64,000 bases of DNA from Vibrio mytili (GCF_000830505.1 NZ_JXOK01000010.1:123794-187793); one strand, 5' to 3'. Shown: positions 50,349-59,419, counted from the stretch's first letter. Notes: generated by a model not told the origin, from the letters alone. Made by a program: numbers and translations.

Positions 50349-51435
50349 TTTTGCCTCCCTGCATCCGCATCGCTTTGTTGATGAGCTCATCTCTTTGAGT
50401 CCTTAGCTCTTGAGGAAGTGATTCGTATAGGTAATCGAAACCGCTTTCGGGGGCTTGTACTGACAGACCGAGATAGCGTTCCACGGCTAATTCTACGTCT
50501 TCTTTGCAGTGTTCTAACCATTGCAGTTCTTGTTGTTCACTCCAAGCGCCCTGATTGATCAAAAAGGTCTTGAGTCGAGCTATTGGCTCAAATTGCCACG
50601 CAGTTTGTACATCGTCTTCGCTGCGATAACGAGTCGCATCATCCGCAGTGGTATGATCGCTGAGTCGATAACTGACGGCTTCGATGAGTGTAGCGCCTTT
50701 CCCTTTCCTTGCTCGCTCAAGTGCTGTGATGGTCGCATCGTAAACGGCCACGACGTCATTACCATCAACCGTCACTCCAGGAATACCTGCCCCTTGGGCT
50801 TTTTCTGACAAGAAGTCCGCAGCACACTGTAAGCGGCGGGGAACAGAAATCGCCCATTGGTTGTTATTCACCACGAAAACCAGAGGGATGCTCCAAGCTC
50901 CAGCACAGTTAATGGATTCTAGAAAGTCTCCTTTCGATGTACCACCATCACCACACATCACCAGAGCAGCTTCATGGTTACCTTGGATTTTGAGCGCAGA
51001 AGCCACGCCTACTGCGTGGGTACATTGTGTTGCGATAGGTACACAAAAGGGGAGATCGCGGCTGGGAACCGGACTGCCTTCAGGCGCGAAGTCGCTACCA
51101 CGTTCATCGCCTCCCCAGTATTGTAGGTTTTTCTCCATAGCGATACCGCGGCACCACATCGCAGGCATGTCCCGATAGTAAGGTATGAAGACATCACTTG
51201 CTTTGAGCGCCCGCCCGACCGCAATTCCGATCGCTTCCGCGCCAAGATGAGAGGGGTAAGTCCCCAATTTCCCTGTCCGCTGCAGGGCAACGGCTTTGCT
51301 GTCATAGGTCCGGGTTAATACCATATCACGGTAAAAACCAAGTATCGTTTCGATGTCTGCCCAATTGGGTAGCGGGGAGACTAGGTTCCCATGATGGTCG
51401 ATAAACCTGTGCATGGGTAATGCTTGAACGTTCAT
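50341..51435 (-). CDS. 2-oxoacid dehydrogenase E1 alpha
   Basis: This 364-residue protein has the thiamine-pyrophosphate motif GDGGTSKGDFLESINCAG...NNNQW, and YRLSDHTTADDATRYR containing the phosphorylation-loop equivalent. ATG 51435 (MNVQALPMHR) has AAGGAG just before it. It is the first gene of the E1alpha-E1beta-E2 operon. Placement next to etf genes supports branched-chain keto-acid dehydrogenase; a pyruvate- or acetoin-type complex cannot be excluded. Confidence 0.9.
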   Translation of the reverse strand: MNVQALPMHRFIDHHGNLVSPLPNWADIETILGFYRDMVLTRTYDSKAVALQRTGKLGTYPSHLGAEAIGIAVGRALKASDVFIPYYRDMPAMWCRGIAMEKNLQYWGGDERGSDFAPEGSPVPSRDLPFCVPIATQCTHAVGVASALKIQGNHEAALVMCGDGGTSKGDFLESINCAGAWSIPLVFVVNNNQWAISVPRRLQCAADFLSEKAQGAGIPGVTVDGNDVVAVYDATITALERARKGKGATLIEAVSYRLSDHTTADDATRYRSEDDVQTAWQFEPIARLKTFLINQGAWSEQQELQWLEHCKEDVELAVERYLGLSVQAPESGFDYLYESLPQELRTQRDELINKAMRMQGGKNG

Positions 51436-52009
51436 CTCAAGCTCCTTTTGTCGCTGCTGGTCTTTTGGACTGCAGCTGCTCATTATAAAAACAAAGCTCG
51501 TATGGGTACTCAAACTTTGTCGTTAACTTAAAAAGCTTTTTAAACGTAAAAACGCTACAGTCAAAAGCAGTTAACACAGTGAACATGTTGTTAGCGCATA
51601 GGGTGTCATACTCAACCTGTTGATTGATTTTTATTGTCACTCGCTAAAGTAAGTGTAAACAAAATGTTAAAGTGTGCTGTAATTATCCCATAAGCCGTTA
51701 GTAAAGTTTTGCTTACACCCTGATGAAGTAGTGTAATATTCTGAATTTTTACGAACGACTTTAAAGTGCATGAATGTAATCACTAGACTTTGCTTAATAA
51801 GCGTAATTAAATGGCGAGCGAGGTTTAGCGTTTTGATTGTGAAGAGAGGCAAAAAGCAAATGTCTTCCCATGAGAAAAGAATCAAGGTAGTGTAACCGCG
51901 CGCTATGTTCGCAAATAAGTCCAAACCAACGTACTAGAAAAATATTGCGAGTTTGTTGGGTATTGGAACGTTTTACCCCTGAGTTGAGTTAGGTTTGTAT
52001 GGAGAAGTT
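51436..52009. other. Divergent intergenic region, 574 bp
   Basis: Between the E1 alpha operon (-) and the DOPA-dioxygenase-like gene (+). AT-rich, no ORF with a ribosome site. TTTAAACGTAAAAACG at about 51539-51554 is a weak half-match to the LiuR-like core near 46270. Confidence 0.45.
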
Positions 52010-52336
52010 ATGTATCACGCTCACGTTTATTTCCCTTTAAGACAGCAAGAGAAAGCACAGGCGATCAATGAGATCATTCGTCAAGAGCGCCAAGATGTAT
52101 TGCGTGTGTACCCATTGGTTGGACGATTGGTTGGACCACATAAGATGCCGATGTTTGAAATTCATTTCGAATCACTCAGTGAAGAGTTTTTGGCTTGGTT
52201 AGATAACATTCGTGGAGACTTTTCTGTTCTCATTCATCCGGCTAGCGAAGATGAGTTACTCGACCATACTGAGAGAGCCATTTGGCTAGGGCGAGAGTTG
52301 GGCATTTTTGAAGATAAACTGGATACCGGGAAATAG
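52010..52336 (+). CDS. DOPA 4,5-dioxygenase-like protein
   Basis: This 108-residue protein has the family pattern MYHAHVYFPL, PHKMPMFEIHF and VLIHPASEDELLDHTERAIWLG, with His residues for iron binding. Characterised homologues cleave catechols extradiol; the bacterial substrate is unknown. ATG 52010 follows TGGAGAAG. Confidence 0.8.
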   Translation: MYHAHVYFPLRQQEKAQAINEIIRQERQDVLRVYPLVGRLVGPHKMPMFEIHFESLSEEFLAWLDNIRGDFSVLIHPASEDELLDHTERAIWLGRELGIFEDKLDTGK

Positions 52337-52432
52337 TCATCTAAACTTCTAAATTAAAAGCGCCTAACCGAAACTCAAGGCAAGAGCTTAACTAGGCTTT
52401 CCAAGGCTGTTTGGGCCAAGAAGGAAAAGGGT

Positions 52433-53062
52433 ATGTTAACGATACTCCTAGTTGGATTAGCACTGTATATATTTTGGCTACTATTTAATAATACGCCTGT
52501 GCTTGCTGAGGGGTATCCACAAAGCATACGCCCGTCGATAGGGCCCACCCAAGATCACGAGGAGTGGCGGGATTACTATGTTACAGTATTCAAACCATTC
52601 AGCTCGCAAACCACTTTCTACGCCATCGCTTATTTTGCGCACTTTGTTGCCGCTGCCAACGGCATTTCGTGGGCCACAGTTTATGAAGGCGATTATCCAC
52701 TCATAATCAGTAGGTATGGCAGTTACTTTATACTCAACACCTATGATACGTTACTCGCGTCCGGTTTTATCGCACTGGCTTTGTTTATTATTAACTGGCA
52801 AATCGCGATACATTGTACTGAGTTCATTAGCCAATATTTAGTTCGGTTTGTCATCATCACTCGTGTCCGCTTTGTAGCAATGAGCTTGGTGTTATGTAGT
52901 TATTTATCTTATCTGCTTACCATCAGTATTTTTTGGCTTTTTCAGGAAAGCTATTCGTTTTGGTATGGGTTGACGGTTTCACCATTGTTTTTATTGATAG
53001 CCTTGTTGGTTATGGCTGTTTTACCTTCTGCCTCAAAGAGTAAGGTAAAAAAGAATCAGTAA
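52433..53062 (+). CDS. Multi-spanning membrane protein of unknown function
   Basis: This 209-residue protein has about five hydrophobic helices (LTILLVGLALYIFWLLF, FYAIAYFAHFVAAANG, LLASGFIALALFIINW, FVAMSLVLCSYLSYLLTISI, SPLFLLIALLVMAVL) and a lysine-rich C-terminus. No motif I recognise. It lies 77 bp before the yegD-like gene. Confidence 0.65.
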   Translation: MLTILLVGLALYIFWLLFNNTPVLAEGYPQSIRPSIGPTQDHEEWRDYYVTVFKPFSSQTTFYAIAYFAHFVAAANGISWATVYEGDYPLIISRYGSYFILNTYDTLLASGFIALALFIINWQIAIHCTEFISQYLVRFVIITRVRFVAMSLVLCSYLSYLLTISIFWLFQESYSFWYGLTVSPLFLLIALLVMAVLPSASKSKVKKNQ

Positions 53063-53139
53063 CCAAAGGCGTTGCTGTGTATACATTTTGTGGACATTGG
53101 GTTAGCATTGCCGCCTTTTTTTCGTGAGTAGGAAGGATT

Positions 53140-54492
53140 ATGTACATCGGCTTTGACTATGGCACAGCAAACTGTTCAGTGGCAAAAATGGAATCTGGTG
53201 AGCCTAAATTGCTCAACCTTGAAGAGGCTTACACATACATTCCTTCTACTCTCGCGGCACCGACCCGTGAGTCAGTCTCCGAGCACTTATTTCGTCATCG
53301 TGACATCAAACCAATTGATCAGGTTGGTGAACAGGTGTTGCGTCGAGCCATAAACTTAAATCGAGAAGAAAGCATCGAACTTGAACCTGAAGATATTGTC
53401 TTTGGGCAGGCAGCTCTCGATCGGTACTTAGAAGATCCTCGCGATATTTATTACGTCAAATCACCTAAATCTTTCTTGGGCGCATCTGGTTTGCGTGATG
53501 TTCAGTTAAGCTTTTTTGAAGATTTGGTGTGCGCAATGATGGATAACATTAAAGCGCAAGCGGAAAAGGATGCACAAGAAATCATAACCGATGCAGTCAT
53601 TGGTCGTCCGGTTAACTTTCATGGTCGCGGTGGTGAAATCGCAAACCGACAAGCTGAAGGTATTTTATTAAACGCTGCCAAACGTGCTGGCTTTAGAAAC
53701 ATAGAATTTCAATATGAACCGGTGGCTGCGGGCCTAGAATACGAAGCGACGCTTAGCGAAGATAGGACGGTTCTTGTTGTCGATATTGGGGGCGGTACGA
53801 CGGACTGCTCGTTAATAAAAATGGGACCATCTTGGCGAGGGAAATCAGACAGAACCGCAAGCCTACTTGCGCACAGTGGTCAGCGTGTAGGTGGCAATGA
53901 TCTCGATATTGCATTGGCATTTAAACAACTCATGTTCCCATTTGGAATGGAAAGTAAAATGGAGTCGGGCATTGTTATGCCCAAGACCCAGTTCTGGAAT
54001 CCCATCGCTATTAATAATGTCGAAGCGCAAAATGATTTCTACTCGCGTGACAACTTGTCCGCTTTGAAACTGCTTCAAAAGCAGGCGCAAGAGCCAGACA
54101 AGCTCACGCGTTTGCTTGAGGTTTACCACGAATCCTTGGGCTATAACATTGTTCGACGCGCAGAAGAGGCAAAAGTGGCGCTCTCAGATCAGGCATCATA
54201 CCGAGCAGGGATTAACCTACTGTCAGAGTTAATCGAAGTGGATGTTGAGCGTGACGAAATGATTGCTGCTATCGAGTCACCGAAGAACAAGATGACTGCA
54301 TTGGTCACGGAAGCGGTTGAACAGGCCGGTGTAAAACCGGATGCTATATTCATGACGGGTGGGTCAGCTCGATCGCCAATTCTGCGTGATGCAGTGCAGA
54401 CTGTATTGCCAGATATTCCTGTCGTGAGCGGTAATTACTTTGGTTCGGTGACCGCTGGTTTAGCGCGTTGGGCAGAAGTCTGCTTTAAGTAA
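53140..54492 (+). CDS. yegD: YegD-type Hsp70 family chaperone
   Basis: This 450-residue Hsp70-like protein has phosphate-1 GFDYGTANC, the connect-1 region, phosphate-2 VVDIGGGTTDCSLIKM and adenosine motif MTGGSARSPIL. It lacks the DnaK substrate-binding domain, which is typical of YegD. The role is unknown. Two hairpins follow its stop codon. Confidence 0.92.
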   Translation: MYIGFDYGTANCSVAKMESGEPKLLNLEEAYTYIPSTLAAPTRESVSEHLFRHRDIKPIDQVGEQVLRRAINLNREESIELEPEDIVFGQAALDRYLEDPRDIYYVKSPKSFLGASGLRDVQLSFFEDLVCAMMDNIKAQAEKDAQEIITDAVIGRPVNFHGRGGEIANRQAEGILLNAAKRAGFRNIEFQYEPVAAGLEYEATLSEDRTVLVVDIGGGTTDCSLIKMGPSWRGKSDRTASLLAHSGQRVGGNDLDIALAFKQLMFPFGMESKMESGIVMPKTQFWNPIAINNVEAQNDFYSRDNLSALKLLQKQAQEPDKLTRLLEVYHESLGYNIVRRAEEAKVALSDQASYRAGINLLSELIEVDVERDEMIAAIESPKNKMTALVTEAVEQAGVKPDAIFMTGGSARSPILRDAVQTVLPDIPVVSGNYFGSVTAGLARWAEVCFK

Positions 54493-54566
54493 ACATTTTA
54501 GTGACGCCGTCACTTAAATGTTGTCAGCTTTACTAAAAAAACAGCCCGACTAAATGATCGGGCTGT
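54492..54566. terminator. Two hairpins between convergent genes
   Basis: A 14-bp-arm inverted repeat (AACATTTTAGTGAC / GTCACTTAAATGTT, one mismatch, 3-nt loop) begins at the stop codon. A second hairpin ACAGCCCGA / TCGGGCTGT (54541-54549, 54558-54566) has an A-run on its left, which is a T-run for the minus strand. Confidence 0.75.
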
Positions 54567-54595
54567 ATAAATTATGTATGTTTATTGAAGCATAT

Positions 54596-55069
54596 TTAAT
54601 GGTTCATATGTTTTTCCATATGGCCTTTATTTTCTACTGCGACTTCAACGTTCACTTTGCCCGCATGCTTAAACGTCAGTGTCATAGGGAAACGATCACC
54701 TTCTTTTAGTGATTTTTTCGGGTTGAAAATCATCAAATGAAAGCTTCCTGGTTCGAGTGACACACTACCGTTTGCAGGCACCGGGATTTCGTCAACCTTA
54801 ACCATTTTCATTACACCATCTTCACTTATGTGATTATGCAGTTCTACATGTCCGGCAATCGGGCTCTCTGCTGCAATCAGAGCATCGTTTGAATCACTGT
54901 GGTTATTTAGTTGAAGGAAGCCGCCAATCACAGGCGCGTTCGGTGGCGCTTCACGAGTCCATGGATGACCAATGTGAATTCCGTCTGATTCGTATTCGTG
55001 AGCAACGCCAACTGAACTGGCCATGAGTGCGACAAGAGTGATAGCAACAATTTTAATATGTTTAAGCAT
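54596..55069 (-). CDS. Periplasmic copper chaperone PCu(A)C
   Basis: This 157-residue protein has a signal peptide and the PCu(A)C copper-binding pattern: HVELHNHISEDGVMKM, then FHLMIFNP. It binds Cu(I) through His and Met and delivers it to cytochrome oxidase Cu(A). The C-terminal HMEKHMNH tail adds more ligands. Next upstream is a small exported protein of DUF2946-like type. Confidence 0.9.
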   Translation of the reverse strand: MLKHIKIVAITLVALMASSVGVAHEYESDGIHIGHPWTREAPPNAPVIGGFLQLNNHSDSNDALIAAESPIAGHVELHNHISEDGVMKMVKVDEIPVPANGSVSLEPGSFHLMIFNPKKSLKEGDRFPMTLTFKHAGKVNVEVAVENKGHMEKHMNH

Positions 55070-55158
55070 GTTTTTTCCTTTTGAATGATTTTATTACCCT
55101 TGAGCAAAGCTCTGAGGTAGGTTTTGATTATTTATGTACCTGACTTTGCAAAAAGTCG

Positions 55159-55620
55159 CTAGGCAGGAAAAACAAAAGGTGGAGAGTGCTTTGGCGCAAC
55201 AAACTTGTAAGTTGACTGATTACTTTGAGTAAAGTGGTAGGGTGTCGGTCTGTCTTTGGCGCGTTGTATCCAATGGATGGAGCCAAGATAGAGTCCTAGG
55301 GCGACAAATATAAAAAATTGAACCGCTTGCAACAACGGACACTTAAATTGAATTGTGTCATGCAAATGCAGATTCTCAATAAAACTTGAGGACGCGTGAG
55401 TATTAGCGACAATAAGGGTGTTGATATCTACCCATTTAAAACCGTCGGCAGTACATAACAACACCTTTTCATTTTGGACGTCGTTGAGCCAGTTTGTGCT
55501 GTGTACTTGTGTTGGGTTAAGTGCTGCAGTGGAAGCAAGGTACAACTGAAACAACACCGCGATAATGATCGCTAAAGCGGTTACGCGTTGCTTTGTATGT
55601 TGTATAGGATTGTTTTCCAT
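55159..55620 (-). CDS. DUF2946-like small exported protein
   Basis: This 153-residue protein has an N-terminal hydrophobic helix, two Cys (LLCTADG, FKCPLL), a second helix (AVQFFIFVALGLYLGS) and a short tail HSPPFVFPA. It lies 89 bp from the PCu(A)C gene on the same strand, so it is probably co-transcribed and copper-related. DUF2946 members often accompany copper genes. The assignment is by position and shape. Confidence 0.6.
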   Translation of the reverse strand: MENNPIQHTKQRVTALAIIIAVLFQLYLASTAALNPTQVHSTNWLNDVQNEKVLLCTADGFKWVDINTLIVANTHASSSFIENLHLHDTIQFKCPLLQAVQFFIFVALGLYLGSIHWIQRAKDRPTPYHFTQSNQSTYKFVAPKHSPPFVFPA

Positions 55621-55979
55621 ATGTTGGCACTTGGTTAGATTCGCCGAAGGATATTAACAGATGCACATCTCAAATGTAACGGCGAGATATAAAGATGGTG
55701 ACAAAAGTGTATTCTACTTTGTTGTTAGGTTTGAATGATAGTCGTCAGCCGCATCAAAGCTACGATGATAATACCTTGTGTTTCGTGCATCGGGCAAAGG
55801 TGAATGATGGTTTTACATCCTAGATTTGCAGAATCTCAGTACAAAGTGGCCATCTATTCTTCACTTGTTTTGCATTAACGGAATTATGACAGAAATTTAA
55901 TACAGGATACGGTATTCTCACGCTCCTTTGTATACCCCTGAGCGCCTGTCGGGTTGCCAAATCTAAAGTAATTTCTCAC
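55621..55979. other. Divergent intergenic region, 359 bp
   Basis: Between the copper-linked genes (-) and the membrane coiled-coil protein (+). No clear metal box or ORF with a ribosome site is seen. Confidence 0.45.
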
Positions 55980-57032
55980 ATGAAGTACCAACAACAAATT
56001 GGATATCGTTACCCAAAAGGTCGATTTGCCATGGTGAGCGTTTATACATTCACTGGGGCAGCGATTTTAGCTTCGACCATATTTTCTCTTCTGCTATTTT
56101 TGTCTATTGATGAAGATCCAATGATGCGAACTTTATTTGGTGGATTGGCCGTCATCTTCGAAGCGGGTAAGTTTTACGCTTGGTATGAGTATGGTGAGCG
56201 TCGAGCGCACCGAAACTACTCCGGTGCGATTACCGCTTTAGTGTTTTACATGGTACTGGCGATCATCTCAATCGGAGGAAGTATTGGTGGTATCAATAGC
56301 GCAACCAATAGCGCTCAGAGCCATATTTCTGTAGAACAGGCAAAAGTAGAAGCATTTAATCGTCAGATTGCAGCGATAGATAAACAGATCGAGCTAAACA
56401 ACAAGGCCGCGCAGAAATACATCGAGATGGAACGTATCGCTACGGGCGTAAGCCGAATCCAGGACCAAAACAAAAAGCTTCGTGAGGAACAGCAAAGCTT
56501 GGCAATGAAGCGCGATAGCTTACCTCCGGTGACGCAAGGCTCCGTCATTGGACTCATTGACAGTTTGGCAAACGCGTTTGGTATTAGTTCTCAAAAAGCG
56601 CAATTATGGTTGGTGGTCTTTTTATCCATTTTACTCGATTTTTTTGCCGCATTTTTTGTTGGCCTGATAGGGGAAGAACAGCGTTTTCGTCACTTTTATC
56701 GACGCCAGGAAGGCATCACAATCGATACCAGGCGGGACTTAGAGCCAGTACCCGCTGGATATCTTCCTCATATCACGGAGGATATCAAAGAGCAGGTAGA
56801 ACAAGTCGAGCTTGAATCATCAGACCCCGAACCGCCCAAAAGTATGTTGGAGCAAGTGAGTGACGCGCTCAAAACTAAACAAATCACGTGTACTAAAAAG
56901 GCTGTGGCTCAACACTTTAAGTTATCTGCTGAAGACGTCGACAATGTATTTGGACAATTAGCAGAGCAAGGGTTAGTTGGGAAGAAAGCTAATCACCACT
57001 ATCATTGGATTGGTAACGCCGAGCTGGCATAG
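55980..57032 (+). CDS. Membrane protein with coiled coil and C-terminal winged-helix-like domain
   Basis: In order, this 350-residue protein has three N-terminal helices (about 20-110), a periplasmic or cytoplasmic coiled coil (about 125-190, VEAFNRQIAAIDKQIELNNK), a fourth helix (LWLVVFLSILLDFFAAFFVG), a charged linker, and a C-terminal part with winged-helix character (TKKAVAQHFKLSAEDVDNVF, GQLAEQGLVGKK). The family is unknown to me. The combination of a membrane anchor and a DNA-binding-like domain is unusual. No ribosome site is clear at the ATG. Confidence 0.65.
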   Translation: MKYQQQIGYRYPKGRFAMVSVYTFTGAAILASTIFSLLLFLSIDEDPMMRTLFGGLAVIFEAGKFYAWYEYGERRAHRNYSGAITALVFYMVLAIISIGGSIGGINSATNSAQSHISVEQAKVEAFNRQIAAIDKQIELNNKAAQKYIEMERIATGVSRIQDQNKKLREEQQSLAMKRDSLPPVTQGSVIGLIDSLANAFGISSQKAQLWLVVFLSILLDFFAAFFVGLIGEEQRFRHFYRRQEGITIDTRRDLEPVPAGYLPHITEDIKEQVEQVELESSDPEPPKSMLEQVSDALKTKQITCTKKAVAQHFKLSAEDVDNVFGQLAEQGLVGKKANHHYHWIGNAELA

Positions 57033-57189
57033 AGAAAAATAATAGCAACGACATCAGTTTGGCACAGCTCCGAGAATTGGTCGAGCAACTATTGGGCGAG
57101 CGATTATTGGGGACTGTTCATGTCATCCGATCTCTATGTGTATTAAATGTTTGTGATTAAACATAAGCGTTCATTAAATTGATATCGAG

Positions 57190-57210
57190 TTGTAATATTA
57201 TTGTAATATT
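57190..57210 (+). promoter_or_regulatory. Direct repeat with TGTAA-N6-TGTAA core
   Basis: TTGTAATATT occurs at 57190-57199 and 57201-57210 with an 11-bp period. TGTAA-N6-TGTAA is the reported TcpP-binding arrangement in V. cholerae, and an 11-bp period fits OmpR/PhoB-type regulators generally. It lies 87 bp before the small ORF at 57297. Confidence 0.4.
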
Positions 57211-57296
57211 TATGTGATTGCTTAAAAAGCAGGGTTCTGGCATAGTGACAGCGAAGCTTTGAAAATGGTTCTTAGCTTTAAATTTGGAGGTTACTT

Positions 57297-57395
57297 ATGC
57301 ACAATGAAATGATTCAGCATTCACGCTTTGGCATTATTGGCCGCTCTTTTATGGTATCAGCACTGATGATTGCAGGGGTGTTCATACTAATATAA
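57297..57395 (+). CDS. 32-residue membrane peptide
   Basis: This 32-residue ORF has a GGAGG site 6 bases before ATG. It has one hydrophobic C-terminal half (FMVSALMIAGVFILI) after a polar start (MHNEMIQHSRFGIIGR). It looks like a real single-span membrane peptide. The hairpin at 57444 follows. Function unknown. Confidence 0.5.
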   Translation: MHNEMIQHSRFGIIGRSFMVSALMIAGVFILI

Positions 57396-57443
57396 AGACT
57401 GCTAAGGGTCGTTCCTGACTCGCATAAAGCAACGTTAACTTCA

Positions 57444-57474
57444 GGGAATTACCTTATTCTTATAAGGTATTCCC
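57444..57474 (+). terminator. Hairpin after the small ORF
   Basis: GGGAATTACCTTAT / ATAAGGTATTCCC with one bulge and a 4-nt loop. There is no T-run, so termination is uncertain. Confidence 0.45.
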
Positions 57475-57678
57475 CGGAGAATCTTCCCCAAGTTGTCATT
57501 TCTCTTTTCTAGTCCTAATAAAACAACCTTAACCTTAGTCGCCGTCATTCAAACAAAGGCTTACTCCAGGCAGCTGCTACAAATCTCCGTCACTATTATG
57601 AATGCACTCTGCCTCGGTTGGGTTTACTGTCTATTTGCTTTATATTGCAAGAAAGTCACAGAACAAAGGAGCAGTGAA

Positions 57679-58116
57679 TTGATCACTATTCAGCCCGCAA
57701 CGAAAGACGATTTATTTGCCGTTTTTACTCTAGAAAATACCTTGTTTGGCGAACATGCCTATCCTCAATTTTTCTTTAGACAAGCATTTGATTGTTGGGG
57801 TGAAAGCTTGTTAGTTGCGAAAGATTGCGATCAAGTCGCAGGCTACCTTCTTTTGACGACCAGTTCTGACCATAACCAATATTGGATAATGTCACTTGCC
57901 GTGAGTACTCAGCATCAAGGTAAAGGCGTTGCAAGGTCGTTAATCCGTCGTGCTATTGAGCCACTTCCAAAAGGCGCTAAAGTAAGCCTTACCGTTGAGC
58001 CTAACAACCAAGCTGCGCGAACTTTGTATCTATCGTTAGGATTTGAGATCGTATCGGAAGAGGTGAATTACTTCGGTGACGAAGAGTCGAGACTAGTGAT
58101 GGAACTTATTAAGTAA
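57679..58116 (+). CDS. RimI-like GNAT acetyltransferase
   Basis: From TTG 57679 (AAAGGAG at 57665-57671) the protein has 145 residues, the usual length of RimI-type GNATs. The acetyl-CoA motif is MSLAVSTQHQGKGVARSLI, followed by LTVEPNNQAARTLYLSLGFE. An upstream in-frame extension to 57493 has a non-family sequence and no ribosome site. The substrate is unknown. Confidence 0.85.
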   Translation: MITIQPATKDDLFAVFTLENTLFGEHAYPQFFFRQAFDCWGESLLVAKDCDQVAGYLLLTTSSDHNQYWIMSLAVSTQHQGKGVARSLIRRAIEPLPKGAKVSLTVEPNNQAARTLYLSLGFEIVSEEVNYFGDEESRLVMELIK

Positions 58117-58146
58117 CACTGCACGATAAAGAGTAGTGTTTGCACT

Positions 58147-58174
58147 TTGACAGTGCAGTTAATACCAATAATAT
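58147..58174 (+). promoter_or_regulatory. Strong sigma-70 promoter for an sRNA candidate
   Basis: TTGACA (58147-58152), 16-bp spacer, TAATAT (58169-58174), predicting a start near 58181. No coding frame with a ribosome site follows before the terminator. Confidence 0.65.
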
Positions 58175-58180
58175 TATTTT

Positions 58181-58384
58181 GTAGCAACTTAAGCCATTGT
58201 AAAAAGGTGTTTTAAAAAGTTGGCCCCCAATTTGCTTTGTTACGATTGTCCATCGTTAACTCGATGTGCCGCTCTTCATAGCAGGCGAAGAGCGGGTAGG
58301 GTATTACTTACTTTGATTGTACTAACAGCGTTTAAGGCTTTTAAGCAGTGCAACCTCTCTCGGTTCGAGAGAGGTTTTTTTTGT
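58181..58384 (+). ncRNA. Candidate small RNA, about 200 nt
   Basis: A promoter at 58147 and terminator at 58353-58384 bracket a non-coding region with hairpins CATCG/CGATG (58251-58266) and CCGCTCTTC/GAAGAGCGG (58269-58295). The segment is not a leader of the next gene, since the terminator stands before its start. I do not match it to a known Vibrio sRNA. Confidence 0.5.
58353..58384 (+). terminator. Strong intrinsic terminator
   Basis: CCTCTCTCG / CGAGAGAGG with a 3-nt loop and a T-run of eight. Confidence 0.9.
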
Positions 58385-58471
58385 CTACGCATTTCCAAAA
58401 CTTAGCGTTGATTGTGTTGGGATAAGTTGTCAAACTGCGTTAATAACATACCTAAAGGAATACACGGAAAT

Positions 58472-59419
58472 ATGAGCAGCATTTTGGATTGTATCAGAAC
58501 AGTTGGTCGTGGAGAGCGAGGTAGGAAGCCACTCAATTTTGAACAAGCTTATCGAGTGATGGATGAATACCTAAACGGCGAGTTTGACGACGATCAAATG
58601 GCGATGTTGCTGATGTTAATTCGTGTGCAGAATGAAACACAACAAGAGATTGCGGGTTTCGTTAAAGCATTTCAATCGCGTATGCCAGCGATAGGCGCAG
58701 ATATTGATTGGCCATGCTATGCAGGGAAGCGTAAATCAGCAGGACACCCTTGGCACGTACTTGCTGCAAAGATTTTAGCCGACAACGGTCATAAAGTACT
58801 CATGCATGGCTACCATGATCGTCAATCTGGTCGATTGCATGCAGAAGATTATCTCGATGAGTTTGGTATCGTAACAGCTAAGTCGGCAGAGGAAGCAAAA
58901 CGTCTTTTGGCGGAGAAAAATATAGTATATCTGCCTTTAAGTGGATTTGCGCCCCAAGCCGAAACGATGATTAGCTGGAAAAACCGTTACGGATTAAGAA
59001 CGCCTATCAATACGGTGGTGCGAGCGCTAAACCCCGGGCAAGCAACGATAGGTATTCGTGGTAGTTTTCATCCTGGTTTTCAACAGTTACACGCAGAAGT
59101 GGAGCATGAGATCGGAAAAACACGTCACGCTGTGGTGTCGTTTAAAGGCCAGTCTGGTGAATCCGAATACAACCCGAAGGTCAGCCAAACAGTATGGTTA
59201 AGTCAGACTAATGGTGTCTCCTCTCACTATTGGACAGAACAAATGTTATCCGAAGTGCCCGTGCCGAAGCGATGCCCGTTTGACACCCCTGAAGAAGACC
59301 TTAATCAAATGGTGAACACCGTTCTTGCTACAATGACTGTGGTTTTATTCGCCAAAATCCAAGATCGAGATAAGGCATTTGAGCAGGCTTTCTCTTATTG
59401 GCAGGCTTATTGTTCTTAG
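58472..59419 (+). CDS. ybiB: TrpD2/YbiB family nucleic-acid-binding protein
   Basis: This 315-residue protein has the anthranilate-phosphoribosyltransferase fold (RGRKPLNFEQAYRVMDEYLN, DDQMAMLLMLIR, NKVLMHGYHD). YbiB members lack catalytic phosphoribosyltransferase residues and bind DNA instead. In E. coli the gene is linked to dinG and the SOS response; no dinG is here. The start at 58472 is chosen by family alignment (MSSILDCIRTVGRG). Confidence 0.82.
   Translation: MSSILDCIRTVGRGERGRKPLNFEQAYRVMDEYLNGEFDDDQMAMLLMLIRVQNETQQEIAGFVKAFQSRMPAIGADIDWPCYAGKRKSAGHPWHVLAAKILADNGHKVLMHGYHDRQSGRLHAEDYLDEFGIVTAKSAEEAKRLLAEKNIVYLPLSGFAPQAETMISWKNRYGLRTPINTVVRALNPGQATIGIRGSFHPGFQQLHAEVEHEIGKTRHAVVSFKGQSGESEYNPKVSQTVWLSQTNGVSSHYWTEQMLSEVPVPKRCPFDTPEEDLNQMVNTVLATMTVVLFAKIQDRDKAFEQAFSYWQAYCS

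Noticed and set aside
58293..58310. GTAGGGTA string like the 5' end of Spot 42 RNA
   Set aside because: Spot 42 lies between polA and yihA and has a different terminator and flanks. The eight-base match is too short to identify this RNA.
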